A DNA stretch of 64,000 nt. Source: Chamaelirium japonicum (taxonomy: Eukaryota; Streptophyta; Magnoliopsida; Liliales; Melanthiaceae). Location of the stretch: assembly GCA_947650365.1 (NCBI GenBank), contig CANTAL010000022.1, positions 825,554 to 889,553 of the forward strand, read 5' to 3'. Below, piece after piece: positions 24,532-35,048 of this stretch (position 1 is the first letter of the stretch; each line of letters starts with the position of its first letter). The notes under the pieces were generated by a model. The model was given only the letters and a program-made list of their open reading frames with translations. It was not told where the DNA came from and did not search any database. Position numbers and translations under genes: made by a program.

Positions 24532-26820
24532 GTTACCCCCTCCCAGTCGGGTCAGGACCCCCTGGGTCGGCTGGGATTCCGAGGTGCAAACGCCTTAGGA
24601 TCCTGGCGTGGTTGGCAAGGCCTGTCGGTGCCGCGGTTCGCATTAGCAGAGTCTCCTTCTGCCGATGCCGAGACCCTTTTGGCGCGGGTCAAAAGTCTCG
24701 GTTTTGCAAGGGGGCGTTTCCGAAAAAGCAGTGTGTTTTCCGACCGAGTGGATACCGAGAGGGTACCGAGGGGGTATCGAGAGGATACCGAGAGGGTACC
24801 GAGACCCTTTTGGTGCAAGCCAAAAAGTCTCGGTTTTGCAAGGGTGTGTTTCCAAAAAAGCAGTGTGTTTTTCGACCGAGTGGATACCGAGAGCATACCG
24901 AGAGGGTACCGAGAGCATACCGAGAGCATACCGAGAGGGTACCGAAACCCTTTTGGTGAAAGAACATCTTTTTTCTTTTTTCCTTTTCTTTCTCTCTTTC
25001 CTTTCTTTGCTTCTCTCTTTCCTTTCTTTGCTTTGACTCGTATGAGGGGGCAAACGTCGCACTCTCTCTTTCCTTTGATTGGCTTTGAGTCAAATGGGAG
25101 AGCGGACGTTCCTCTCTCTCTCTCTCTCTCTCTCTCTTTCCTTTCTCTGTTTCTTGCCTTCTTTGTTTTTCATTCACGTGAGAGAGAGCAGCGTCCCTCT
25201 CTCTCTCTTTCCTTTCTCTCTCTCTTTCCTCTTCGAAACCACAGCCCTAACGGGGATGGGTCCTGCGGCCCGCACCATCAGCGGGTGCCCTCGCCAGCCC
25301 AAGCCCCCGCGCGCTTCAGCCCTCGTCCCCCCCTCGTCGTGTGCCGTCCGCCTGTAGGAGCCCAACCGGGGAGGGGGGGTGTCGGGTCCCTCCCCCATTG
25401 CGTGCCGTCCGCCTGAAGGATCCCAACCGGAGAGGGGGGGTGTCGGGTCCTTCCCCCATCGCGCGCCGTCCGCCTGAAAGAACCCACGCGGGGGGGGGGG
25501 GGGGGGGTTGTTTCCCGTGGCGTTAATATAGAGGGAGCCGTCGGTGTTGCACAACCGGGTGCATGTGCGAGTCAGAGTGGGCCACGGGTGCTGCTGGTGG
25601 AGCTCACGCAGGGGAGGACGGTCCGACCCTCTCCTCTCCTCTGTCATCGCGGGCTGCATAGGGGGTCGCCGCGAGGAGAGGCGCGGCCGGTGTGGTGATC
25701 TCGGCATCGCGAGGCCAAGCCAGCCCGGAACGCGAGCGAGATCGCTGCTGCGAGGAGGAGAGACTCCGGTTTCCTCATCCCCTCCTCTCTGATCGGCTTT
25801 TCTTTCTTGTTTTTCATCTCCTTGGGTTTCCGCAAATAAAGTGAGTGTACTAGGGGCAGTCCGTTCGGAAAGGGAAGTTCCACCGTCCGACCCCCTCCTC
25901 TGTTGTTGGGCTGCTGCGATGAGATCGCGCGGAGGAGTAACGTTTGGTTCGCCCGACCTCTCCCCCCCGCGGAGGAGGGAGGACGTTTGGCCCGACTCCA
26001 CCCCGGGTTGTCTCGGTCGACTGCAACTCTGCAAGGAGAGGCACGCACGGTGGTGGGGCCGGCGGAGTTCGATTCGTGCGACCCCCCGTCCGGGTTGCTT
26101 TGGCAGCCGTGAGGTGGACGAGCGGAGGGGAGTTGCGATGAGAGATGCGCGATGGGGGGGGGGGGCTCGGTTTATCCAACCCTATCCGCGTTATCTGGTA
26201 CAGCAGGCGGGTCATCGTCGTCGCCCGTCGTCGTACGCGCGAGGGATATACGAGAGAGTCGTATCCTGCCGTGAGGAAAACGTGCAGGGGAGGGCTCGGT
26301 TCATCCGGCCCCCTGTGGCCATTCCAACCTGTTGTTGCCAGGAGGACATGCGCTGTTGGGAATGGCGTGAGTATGATCGTCATTACCATGTGACTTCCTC
26401 CACTCTAGTCTTTGGACAAAGAGGTCTTGAAAGCTTTCGATAGCTATAACTTTTCATATGCATATCGGATGAATGCGTATAAGGTGCCGTTGTGTAGGCA
26501 CCGAAAAAACGGTCAAAGTGGACGTGAAACATTGTTCGCCTTGACGTGTAACTTTTCTGGTATTCACCTTCATAAAGAGATGACTCTAAAGAACGTATTG
26601 GCCGAGTGTCCTACGCGCGTCTTGAGGATGTCTCGGCACGTGATAACTCATCCGTTCTGTCCGACACCCCACTGCACCTAGTTACTGTGTTCACGAGGGA
26701 CTGCAGTCGGGCCTCAGTGATGACGCGATGGTTACCAACCGACCCAATGGAAGATAACTCTTCGTCCCTGAATAATCATTGTATGTGGATGACACTTGAA
26801 TCGGGTTGGCTAATAGGTTT
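24532..26820. other. Gypsy-2 non-coding interior, GC-rich and CT-rich, no gene recognised
   Basis: 24676-24960 holds two copies of a block with CAAAAGTCTCGGTTTTGCAA-like and CGACCGAGTGGATACCGAG sequences plus short TACCGAGAGGG repeats. 24970-25235 is CT-rich. 25340-25480 has three copies of a 62-65-bp unit (GCCGTCCGCCTG ... GGTGTCGGGTCC). G runs occur at about 25490-25508 and 26155-26164. Open frames such as 24628-25416, 25174-26034 and 25841-26443 are of low complexity or lie in GC-rich DNA without stops. I recognise no domain; captured host DNA cannot be excluded. Confidence 0.55.
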
Positions 26821-27370
26821 GGATGACACCGAGCACCCCCCTTCTCGGGTTTCTGACGAAACCAAAGGGTGGGTTGATATTGATGCCGAACACACCCCCC
26901 CTCTCGGTTTTCTATCGAAATCGAGAGGTGAGTTGCTGATGGTGTGCCGTCATCCCCTCCCTACTCAATTTTTGTGCGAAACCGAGGGGGGGTCTGCTTG
27001 TTGATACCGACACACCCCCTCTCGGTTTTCTGACGAAACCAAGGGGTGTGCTGTTAACGGTGTGCCGTCACCCCCTCCCTACTCGGTTTTTGTGCGAAAC
27101 CGATGGGGGGCTGCTTGTTGATGCTGACACACACCCCCTCTCGGTTTTTTGACGAAACCGAGGGGTATGCTACTGATGGTGTGCTGTCACCCCCTCCCCA
27201 CTCGGTTTTTGTGCGAAACCGAGGGGGGGTTGCTTGTTGATGCCGACACACACCCCCTCTCGGTTTTTTTGACGAAACCGAGGGGTGTGCTGCTGATGGT
27301 GTGCCGTCACCTCTTCCCCACTCGGTTTTTGTGCGAAACTGAGGGGGGGCTGCTTATTGGTGCCGACACC
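26820..27370. repeat. ~119-bp tandem array of paired hairpins in Gypsy-2
   Basis: About four and a half units. Each unit has two stem-loops built from the same arms, CTCGGTTT and AAACCGAG, one with a TTTGACG-type loop and one with a TTGTGCG-type loop, separated by CACCCCCTCC-type spacers. Anchors GACACACCCCCTCTCGG lie at about 27007, 27125 and 27245. Non-coding. Confidence 0.8.
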
Positions 27371-27867
27371 CCATTATTGGGGCTGCTAGAAGAGGCCAAA
27401 AAGTGTCGGTATTGAAAATAATGTATTTTTCGAATTTCAGCCCCCTTTGAAACCGACACTTTTTCGGTAAAACGCTGGTGCACGGGGATGTCGGCGAGGG
27501 ACAATGCTACATTCGAGGGGGTTTCTTAGAGATAATCTAGGATGACGCCGCATGATGGCCAGCCGGTCTTCACCCAATGTATTACCGCACCTGATTACTG
27601 TATTCACCAGGTACTACGGTCACGTGAGGGTGTTGACTTGGCCAGGATCAAGGAAGCACCATTTTATCCCGTGTTACCCACCGTCGACTGCACTAGTGTG
27701 GAGACACGCACTGACAGAGTCAGACCAACCACCCCTTGACCGGTTTGGAACCGTTAGTCGTCGAAAAAAGGTGATGGCCAGTGACAATCTGATGCTTGGA
27801 CCTGAGTGACAAGACTAAGCTTGGACTTTTGATCGAATGCCAATACGTCGGCGATGACGTCTTGGAC

Positions 27868-28690
27868 TTTGTCTTCGAATGCTAAGGGCTGGGCCTTGGG
27901 CTTGTAGAGTGCCAAGGCGTTGGTCGCCTCGAACTTTGTCTTCAAGCGCCAAGGGCTGGGCCTTGGGCTTGTAGAGTGCCGAGGCGCTGGTCGCCTCGGA
28001 CTTTGTCTTCGAGTACCAAGGGCTGGGCCTTGGGCTTGTAGAGTGCCGAGGCATTGGTCACCTCGGACTTTGTCTTCGAGTGCCAAGGGCTAGGCCTTGG
28101 GCTTGTAGAGTGCCGAGGCATTGGTCGCCTCGGCCTATGTCTTCGAGTACCAAGGGCAGGGCCTTGGGCTTATAAATTGCCGAGGCATTGGTCGCCTCAG
28201 ACTTTGTGTTCGAGTGCCAAGGGCTGGGCCTTGGGCTTGTAGAGTGCCGAGGCATTGGTCACCTCGGACTTTGTCTTCGAGTGCCAAGGGCTGGGCCTTG
28301 GGCTTGTAGAGTGCCGAGGCATTGGTCACCTCGAACTTTGTCTTCGAGTGCCAAGGGCTGGGCCTTGGGCTTGTAGAGTGACGAGGCATTGGTCACCTCG
28401 GACTTTGTCTTCGAGTGCCAAGGGTTGGGCCTTGGGCTTATAGATTGCCGAGGCATTGGTCACCTCGGACTTTGTGTTCGAGTGCCAAGGGCTGGGCCTT
28501 GGGCTTGTAAAGTGCCGAGGCATTGGTTACCTCGGACTTTGTCTTCGAGTGCCAAGGGCTGGGCCTTGGGCTTGTAGAGTGCCGAGGCATTGGTCACCTC
28601 GGACTTTGTCTTCGAGTGCCAAGGGCTGGGCCTTGGGCTTGTAGAGTGCCGAGGCACTGGTTACCTCGGACTTTGTCTTCGAGTGCCAAG
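27868..28690. repeat. 67-bp tandem array in Gypsy-2, ~12 units
   Basis: GCCGAGGCATTGGTCACC recurs every 67 bp (28045, 28112, 28179 and so on). Each unit contains two inverted pairs: CCAAGG...CCTTGG around GCTGGG and CCGAGG...CCTCGG around CATTGGTCA. Identity between units is high. The period (67) makes open frames in many phases on both strands; none is a real gene. Confidence 0.93.
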
Positions 28691-28757
28691 GATGTCTCCT
28701 TGAACTTGGTACATGTCAAAGCGGCGACGTCTGCCTTGGACTTATTCTCATCACCTC

Positions 28758-29515
28758 GGATAAGTATAGTTGATAGTTTAACTTGACCTGGATTGTCAGG
28801 GGCATTTTTATCGGACTTTAGCCTCGAGAGGGCATAGCCGAATTGCCTTCGAGCTTCCGACTTGAATGGGTGGAATCGAAGGTCTTTGATTGACCTGGGT
28901 TGCCAGGAGCCTTTTTATCGGACTTTTGCCTTGAAAGGGCGTAGCTGAATTGCCTTCGAGCTTCCGACTTGAATGGGCGGAATCGAAGGTCTTTGGTTGA
29001 CCTGGGTTGCTAGGAGCCTTTTATCGGACTTTAGCCTCGAGAGGGCGTAGCCGGATTGCCTTCGAGCTTCCGACTTGAATGGGCGGAGTCGAAGGTCTTT
29101 GATTGACCTGGGTTGCCAGGAGCCTTTTATCGGACTTTAGCCTCGAGAGGGCGTAGCCGGATTGCCTTCGAGCTTCCGACTTGAATGGGCGGAATCGAAG
29201 GTCTTTGATTGACCTGGGTTGCCAGGAGCCTTTTTATCGGACTTTTGCCTTGAAAGGGCGTGGCCGAATTGCGTTCGAGCTTCCGACTTAAATGGGCGGA
29301 ATCGAAGGTCTTTGGTTGACCTGGGTTGCCAGGAGCCTTTTTATCGGACTTTAGCCTCGAGAGGGCGTAGCCGAATTGCCTTCGAGCTTCCGACTTGAAT
29401 GGGCGGAATCGAAGGTCTTTGGTTGACCTGGGTTGCCAGGAGCCTTTTTATCGGACTTTAGCCTCGAGAGGGCGTAGCCGAATTGCTTTCGAGCTTCCGA
29501 CTTGAATGGGCGGAA
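28758..29515. repeat. ~107-bp tandem array in Gypsy-2, 7 units
   Basis: GAATGGGCGGAATCGAAGG or a close variant occurs at 28864, 28971, 29077, 29183, 29290, 29397 and 29504. The unit includes GGTTGCCAGGAGCC, TTATCGGACTTTAGCC and GAGAGGGCGTAGCCGAATTG. It ends shortly before the gag stop side of Gypsy-2. Confidence 0.92.
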
Positions 29516-29669
29516 TCGATCTTCGAGAGATTTGATTTTGAGAAAAAAAAGACACTTTATTGATATAACAAAGTTGCAGTTACACTTTTTCAGAGGCTGT
29601 CCAACGGACGTTATGATTATGCATCTACGTATTACATTGACTTTCTTTTCTCCACTGCTGCAGCCTCTC

Positions 29670-30983
29670 CTACTCTCGACCTGGTTCCTTATTAGCGAGG
29701 TAACCATCGAGCCGCCCTTCTTGGATCAGGTCTTCGATGTGATGCTTTAGCTTCCGACATGTAGAGGTTGGGTGGCCATGGCTGCGATAAAACTCACAGT
29801 AGGCTGTCGTATCTCCCGCCTGGTCGGAATTTGGAGGGAGAGGCTGTGGCCACTTGCAAAAGGGCTCGTTCTGCAAGTATGCGAAGATGTCTTCAATGGA
29901 GGTGTTCAGCTCAGTGAACACCCTTTGCTCCCTTGGAGTTCGCCTCTTTTCTGCCGGAGGGGCTTTTGGATCTTCATTGCACCTTTTGGCGTGCACCTTT
30001 TGGTCAGACGCGGCATGGGCAGACTTCTTGTAGTGTGGTTTATTCGGAGCTTCATCATCTTTCTTATGTCGGGAGTCACGAGACTCGTGGGGCTCGCGTA
30101 GTCTTCTGGCCCGCTGATTGTCTTCCACCTCTATCTCCCGTTGTACGCGCTTGAACATCGCTTCCAAGTTATTGGGAGGATGCCGGATGAAGTCGGTGTA
30201 GACGTGGAGCTCTGGCCGGATAGCATTCTGGAATGCCAGCATGATGGCCTCCTCATTATAGGAGCGACCGGTGAGCTCAGAATGCTCATTACGAAACCTT
30301 ATCGTGAAGCTCCTTAGAGACTCGTCGGAGCCCATCTTCAGCTGGTAGAGTGTATCCAGCCTCTTTTTCGGCTTTAAGTTTAGCCGATAATGGTCCATGA
30401 AGAGTTCAGCCAACTCTTTGAATGTGGCCACCGTACCGGTAGGCAGTGTGTAGTACCAGTCGAGGGCAGGTCCCTCGAGGCTTCCCGCAAACATACGACA
30501 GAGAACATGGTTCTCATATTCGTAGGGCGTCAGGGCCTGCTTGTAGGCTAGGATATAGAGAGCAGGGTCTCCCTGGATGCAGTTGAACTTTGGTAGGTTC
30601 GGTGTTCGCCAACCCATAGGAAATGGTGTTGCAAGAACCTTGGGATGCAGTGGCCCCACCGAGGTGATTAGTTGCCTACGGTCTTGATGGCGACGTCCCA
30701 CGTCGGCAGTATGCCTTAGTCGGTTGAGCAGCTCGCGGGCATCTGTTGCTTTCGTGTACGAAGGGATAGAATGTCTAGTGGACCTTGTTGACTGAGGTGA
30801 TCCTTCTCCGCGATAGCTGGGCGCACCGTTGACGTCGAGGCGATACCACACCGTTTGCTTTGGTGCTTGTGTAGATACCTGATGCATCTCGATACGTGGT
30901 ACATGTGGTTCTTCAAGATGATGACTCACGGCTGGGTGAGTCCTTGGTTGGTCTTTATCAGTAGCTAGAGAGTTGTGGGCCAT
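29670..30983 (-). CDS. Gypsy-2 gag (retrotransposon gag domain), 437-residue open frame
   Basis: The middle third is a clear gag domain: CRMFAGSLEGPALDWYYTL, FRNEHSELTGR, EEAIMLAFQNAIRPELHVY and REIEVEDNQRA. It is closely related to Gypsy-1 gag. The C-terminal part has CEFYRSHGHPTSTC followed by KLKHHIEDLIQEGRLDGYL, the usual zinc-knuckle-like end of Tat gag proteins. The frame stays open through the whole domain although no pol accompanies it. A further gag N-terminal piece lies at 31058-31261 in another phase. Part of an old element; no claim of activity is made. Confidence 0.88.
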   Translation of the reverse strand: MAHNSLATDKDQPRTHPAVSHHLEEPHVPRIEMHQVSTQAPKQTVWYRLDVNGAPSYRGEGSPQSTRSTRHSIPSYTKATDARELLNRLRHTADVGRRHQDRRQLITSVGPLHPKVLATPFPMGWRTPNLPKFNCIQGDPALYILAYKQALTPYEYENHVLCRMFAGSLEGPALDWYYTLPTGTVATFKELAELFMDHYRLNLKPKKRLDTLYQLKMGSDESLRSFTIRFRNEHSELTGRSYNEEAIMLAFQNAIRPELHVYTDFIRHPPNNLEAMFKRVQREIEVEDNQRARRLREPHESRDSRHKKDDEAPNKPHYKKSAHAASDQKVHAKRCNEDPKAPPAEKRRTPREQRVFTELNTSIEDIFAYLQNEPFCKWPQPLPPNSDQAGDTTAYCEFYRSHGHPTSTCRKLKHHIEDLIQEGRLDGYLANKEPGRE

Positions 30984-31440
30984 AACCCCCGCTCTTTCAG
31001 CCGCCTTTTTTAGGGAATCCCTCTCTTGCTCGAGGGCCGCATTCTTCTTGAGTAGATTTAGTAGCTGGAAATCAGCAGCCGAGATCTCAAATGTAGCCTG
31101 AGGCTTGCTCCCTTGAATAGCGTGTTCTTTGCCAGATCGACGCCTCGGGGATGACAGTTCTCACCAATCGCTGTGCCCTTCTGGATGACTGCCTTGCGGC
31201 CCCAGCCGCTCCCGAACATTTCTTCGGTTGGTTGCAACCGAGACTTCTTGTTCTTCTTCAATCAGCATATCGTTTGTTCGTTCAGCACCCGCCTTTGGTG
31301 GTTTGGTGCTGGCCTTCACCATCGAGCGTGTTGATGTCGGCGTGATGAAGGCGTTGAGGTTGATTTGGAGGAGGACTTGTGGCTCGTCACCACAAGCTGA
31401 ATAGGAGTCGGTAGAGGTGTGGGTAAGACCTCTATCGATA

Positions 31441-31457
31441 TCCCACAGACGGCGCCA
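31441..31457 (-). other. Gypsy-2 primer-binding site
   Basis: TGGCGCCGTCTGTGGGA on the minus strand, five bases from the 5' LTR end. All 17 bases are the same as in Gypsy-1. Confidence 0.75.
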
Positions 31458-31462
31458 AAGAT

Positions 31463-32073
31463 TATGGGGGGAAATTTCCGAGCCGCCTTGATCGAGAATC
31501 CCACCCCACAGCCTTGATTGAATTGGATTGTTTATAGAGTTAGAGATTAGAAAGTTGAGAAGGAGAGAGATGACACATGGAGTTGTTGTCGAAGTTTGGT
31601 CTTACGACCTACGTCTCCGGGCGAGAGGTGCCACCTGATCTTCACTATAGTATGAATATAAAGGGTTGAGCGTTCTCTCGACAGGCCGAGAGAAGCTTTT
31701 TACAGTGGGGGTTGCACGGAGCAACAAGAAAAGAAACTAGGAGGAGAGAAGTAAGCTCTTGCACTTGCTCTGGATCTGGAATCCCTCTTCCTCTGATTGA
31801 ATCACCCCCCTCTTCCTGGATGCCTTGGGGGTCCTTTTATAGCGTAGGCACGTGCCCGATTTGGTAGTGATGACGTGGCGATGATGACGTGGCATTGGTT
31901 CTGGGCCTCCTTGCTGGACCCTTATTGGGCCGTTGTTTGGGCCCAATAAGGGGGAGGGCTTTATCTGCGAGCCTCGTAGAGTGGGCCCATGAACCCGGGC
32001 GGGCTTACCCACTTGGGCCGTTGCGCGGGCCCATGCCGCTCTGATCCGGTCCGATTCAATTTTTGCACCCACA
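31463..32073 (-). repeat. Gypsy-2 5' LTR (right copy)
   Basis: 611 bp, about 97.5% identical by eye to 23922-24531. The right edge is followed by the GTTGT duplication, after which Copia-A coding sequence resumes. Confidence 0.9.
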
Positions 32074-32840
32074 GTTGTAAATGGCTTTATCATCTTAAGT
32101 ATAAGGTGGACGACTCTATTGACTGGTACAAGGCATGGCTAGTTGCTAGGGGGTATACTCAGCGACACGGCTTTGATTTTAACGAAACATTCAGTCCACT
32201 TGTGAAGTCAGGCTCTGTCCGCCTTATTCTCTCCTTAGCTACCTCTTTCAACTGGTCGCTCTGCCAACTAGATGTCAAAAATGCCTGTTTACAAGGTGAT
32301 CTCCATGAAGAAGTTTATATCCAGCAGCCCTCCGGGTTCGTTGATTCCACTCGACCCGGTCATGTTTGCCGCCTCCACAAGGCCCTATATGGGCTCAAGC
32401 AGGCTCCGCGTGCATGGTATACAAAGTTCACTGCTTATTTATTTACAATTGGGTTTAAGAGCTGTCCTTATGACACTTCCCCCTTCGTTTGGCAACAAGG
32501 CTCTCAAGTTATTCTTCTACTCCTTTATGTGGATGACATTATTCTCACTGGCAGCAACTTGGCTCTTGTCCAGCACTTTATCCAGCGCTTATCCAAGCAG
32601 TTCGATATGAAGGATCTTGGACCATTGAACTTCTTTCTTGGCATGCAGGTTCAACGCTCCTCCTCTTCCCTGACTATATCGCAAACGCAGTATGCAATTC
32701 AACTTCTTGAGCGGTTCCATCTTTCGGGCATACAGCCGGCCAAGAGTCCTCTTGCTGTAGGTCTTCAGTTGTCCGCCGTCGGCTCCTCTCCTCTACCGGA
32801 CCCGTCTCTCTATCGACAAATGATTGGTTCACTTCAATAC
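32074..32840 (+). pseudogene. Copia-A reverse transcriptase segment
   Basis: YKAWLVARGYTQRHGFDFNE, WSLCQLDVKNACLQGDLHEE, LYGLKQAPRAWY and the catalytic LLYVDDIILTGSN mark a copia reverse transcriptase. It is bounded on the left by Gypsy-2 and on the right by Copia-B. The remainder of the domain set resumes after Copia-B at about 49407. Confidence 0.9.
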
Positions 32841-35048
32841 TGTTGTAGCTCGTGTGTCCTTAGCGTGGAATTTCTGTATTAACATTAATAAAGATGACTT
32901 TGGTTATTGCTTTAATTAGAATACTCCTCTGGTATATGATAATACTCATATAATAAAAGGACCCTAGGAAACACAGTAGGCCACTGAGGCGCATGGAGGA
33001 TCCATGCTTGGGAGACCCAGTGGACCAGTTCTGTGTAGACCTAGAACTAGTTCACAGCTCAGGTGATGCTGGTCGCTTCACCGAGAACAAACTGTTGGCA
33101 GGTAGAGGATGTGGTGAAGTCTCCACCATGGGAACATGAGATTCCCATTCACCTGACCAAGCACGATGATCGTGTTGAAGAGGAACCAAGACGATGCACA
33201 GTTCAGTGATTCAGACACTGGTGCATAAACCGTCTTACTACTATAGATAATCTGTCCTTAACCCTGAGGGACCATGTTCACTGGGCCAACCAGTTGTGTG
33301 GTGCTTTGATGTGCCAACATGTGCGGACCTTCCATAGTCCAATACCACGGTATGTTGGGTTACCCGGCTGGCGTTTGAGTGACATGTAATCCCTACAGGT
33401 TATCCGACGTCCAGTGTTGGATGGGTGCGTTTTGATGAGTCAATCTGTCCACACAGTTAACCCAGGCCTGGTGGTTGTCAGTATGACTGACGACGTTCCG
33501 GATGCTAGGCATAGCACCGGAAGGTGTGTGTTGTTATAGATGACAAGTCATCAAACCCTAGTCAGATGATCGATCGGGATCTGACGGTGCTCCCTACCGC
33601 CTGAGTCATATCATGGCACCAGTAATAGGAGGGACTGAGGATTATCGGAGTATAGTAGAGAACAGGGTTACAAGGGAGTAACATAAGTTTAGGATCAGTA
33701 GAGTTCAACTCGCGTCGCACTCTGAGTGGCTACGCGGGTTAATCGGATTAGGGCTGATTAACGAAACTTTCGGTGTGTCACCGCAACAGTTAATCAGGGA
33801 TCCGGTTGGAGCTAGAGATCTCGAACCCTGAAGGTTCCACCCTGTCGTTGCGTATAGGAATTGTTCCCCGATCTAGTTGGATACGTTGGATGCGAAGTAG
33901 CGCGATGGAGCGCAAGCCCGGAGCCTAAGAGCCTAATTCATATTTGTTACGGGCCGTAGGGGTATTTTGGTAAATACTGAAATATGGCTCAGAATACATT
34001 GAATATGGATCTTAGATTGAGTGGAATAATTTTAGAAGCTCACAGGCACTGACGGAATTCGATTCCGAGTAGCGCACCTCACTCAGTCTCTCTTTCAGTT
34101 TTTTGCTTTTCGTGAAGGGTGTTTTCGTCCGGGCTTCACGATAGACACCCGGAATCCCTAAAAACCGCCCCCCCTTATCCCTATCCATCTAGGGGCCGGC
34201 CCAAGCTTCCTTGAGGCTTTGGGAGACCGGCCCTATAAAGGAAATAGGGAGAGGGAGGGCCGGCCATATGAACTACTGTTGGTTGATTTTAATATTTATA
34301 ATTTTATTGTATATGATTTTGGGAATCCAAACCCTTTTATCCTTTTGTCTCTTTTGGCTGAATCTTTTGAGTGTTATTTATTTTGTAAGTGGAAATTGGG
34401 TCCCACAAGTCTTGTTATGGTGGTGTACTTGTTTGACTTGGTACACACACTCTTTTATGAGGGTGTTTGAATATTGAATTCACTTTACATCCTTTTGGCC
34501 AACCAAAAGGAGAAGGGATTTCCCCACATGATTTAAATATTTAAAACAATAAAATTTGACAACAGTACAATATGTTTTCAAAGATGGGTATCTTTTGGAT
34601 TTGAACCCACTTCTAGTTGATATAATTCCATCTATGCAAGTTCTAAGTAACCGAAGTTTTGAACTTGAACCCATATACATAGATTTTATTATATCGAACA
34701 TCATACTGTAAGATCGAGCTTGAGTTCTATCAGTGGTTCGCATTACGGCCTTGCGACAGTATCTTGAATTCATGAGTGGTCTAGAGAATAAGCCTCTCAA
34801 ATTCTCATAGACTGCAGCCTCACAGTCACACTCATATAGGTGTTTGTCTCCAAGGATATCCTGCCATATCCTGCCTTAAAGGCCTTGACAACATTTAGAC
34901 ATTAGTCTTCCTTAACATCTGCAGGTGAGCATAGAATATTAGGAGGATTATTTTGTGCTCCACTGGTCACCCAATTAGCTTGTTTTTCCCATTGAACCTT
35001 AATCCCGGGATCTCCGTTCAATAAGGTTGGGTTTCTGCTAACGGTGAT

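Larger units (their letters stand above)
23922..32073 (-). mobile_element. Gypsy-2: non-autonomous Tat-like LTR element, gag but no pol
   Basis: LTRs at 23922-24531 and 31463-32073 (610 and 611 bp) end TTGCACCCACA like those of Gypsy-1. The perfect duplication GTTGT lies at 23917-23921 and 32074-32078. The primer-binding 17-mer is identical to that of Gypsy-1. The minus strand carries gag (29670-31261). Where pol would be expected there are instead tandem arrays and GC-rich unrecognised sequence. LTRs differ by about 2.5% by eye. A gag-only element probably relied on a related full element for replication; that is an inference. Confidence 0.9.

Noticed and set aside
25174-26443. Long GC-rich frames inside Gypsy-2
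   Set aside because: No domain or codon pattern is recognised; the GC-rich DNA lacks stops by chance. Captured host DNA remains possible but cannot be supported.
27868-28690. Possible CRISPR-like array
   Set aside because: Units are contiguous and similar along their whole length, with no unique spacers, and the setting is a plant retrotransposon.
27754-28786. Many overlapping 62-110-residue frames on both strands
   Set aside because: They are produced by the 67-bp array, whose period opens every frame; all encode the same repeated words.
34211-34477. Membrane-protein-like frame (LLSFCLFWLNLLS)
   Set aside because: It lies in the Copia-C LTR beginning and recurs identically at 39627-39848; it is LTR sequence, not a gene.
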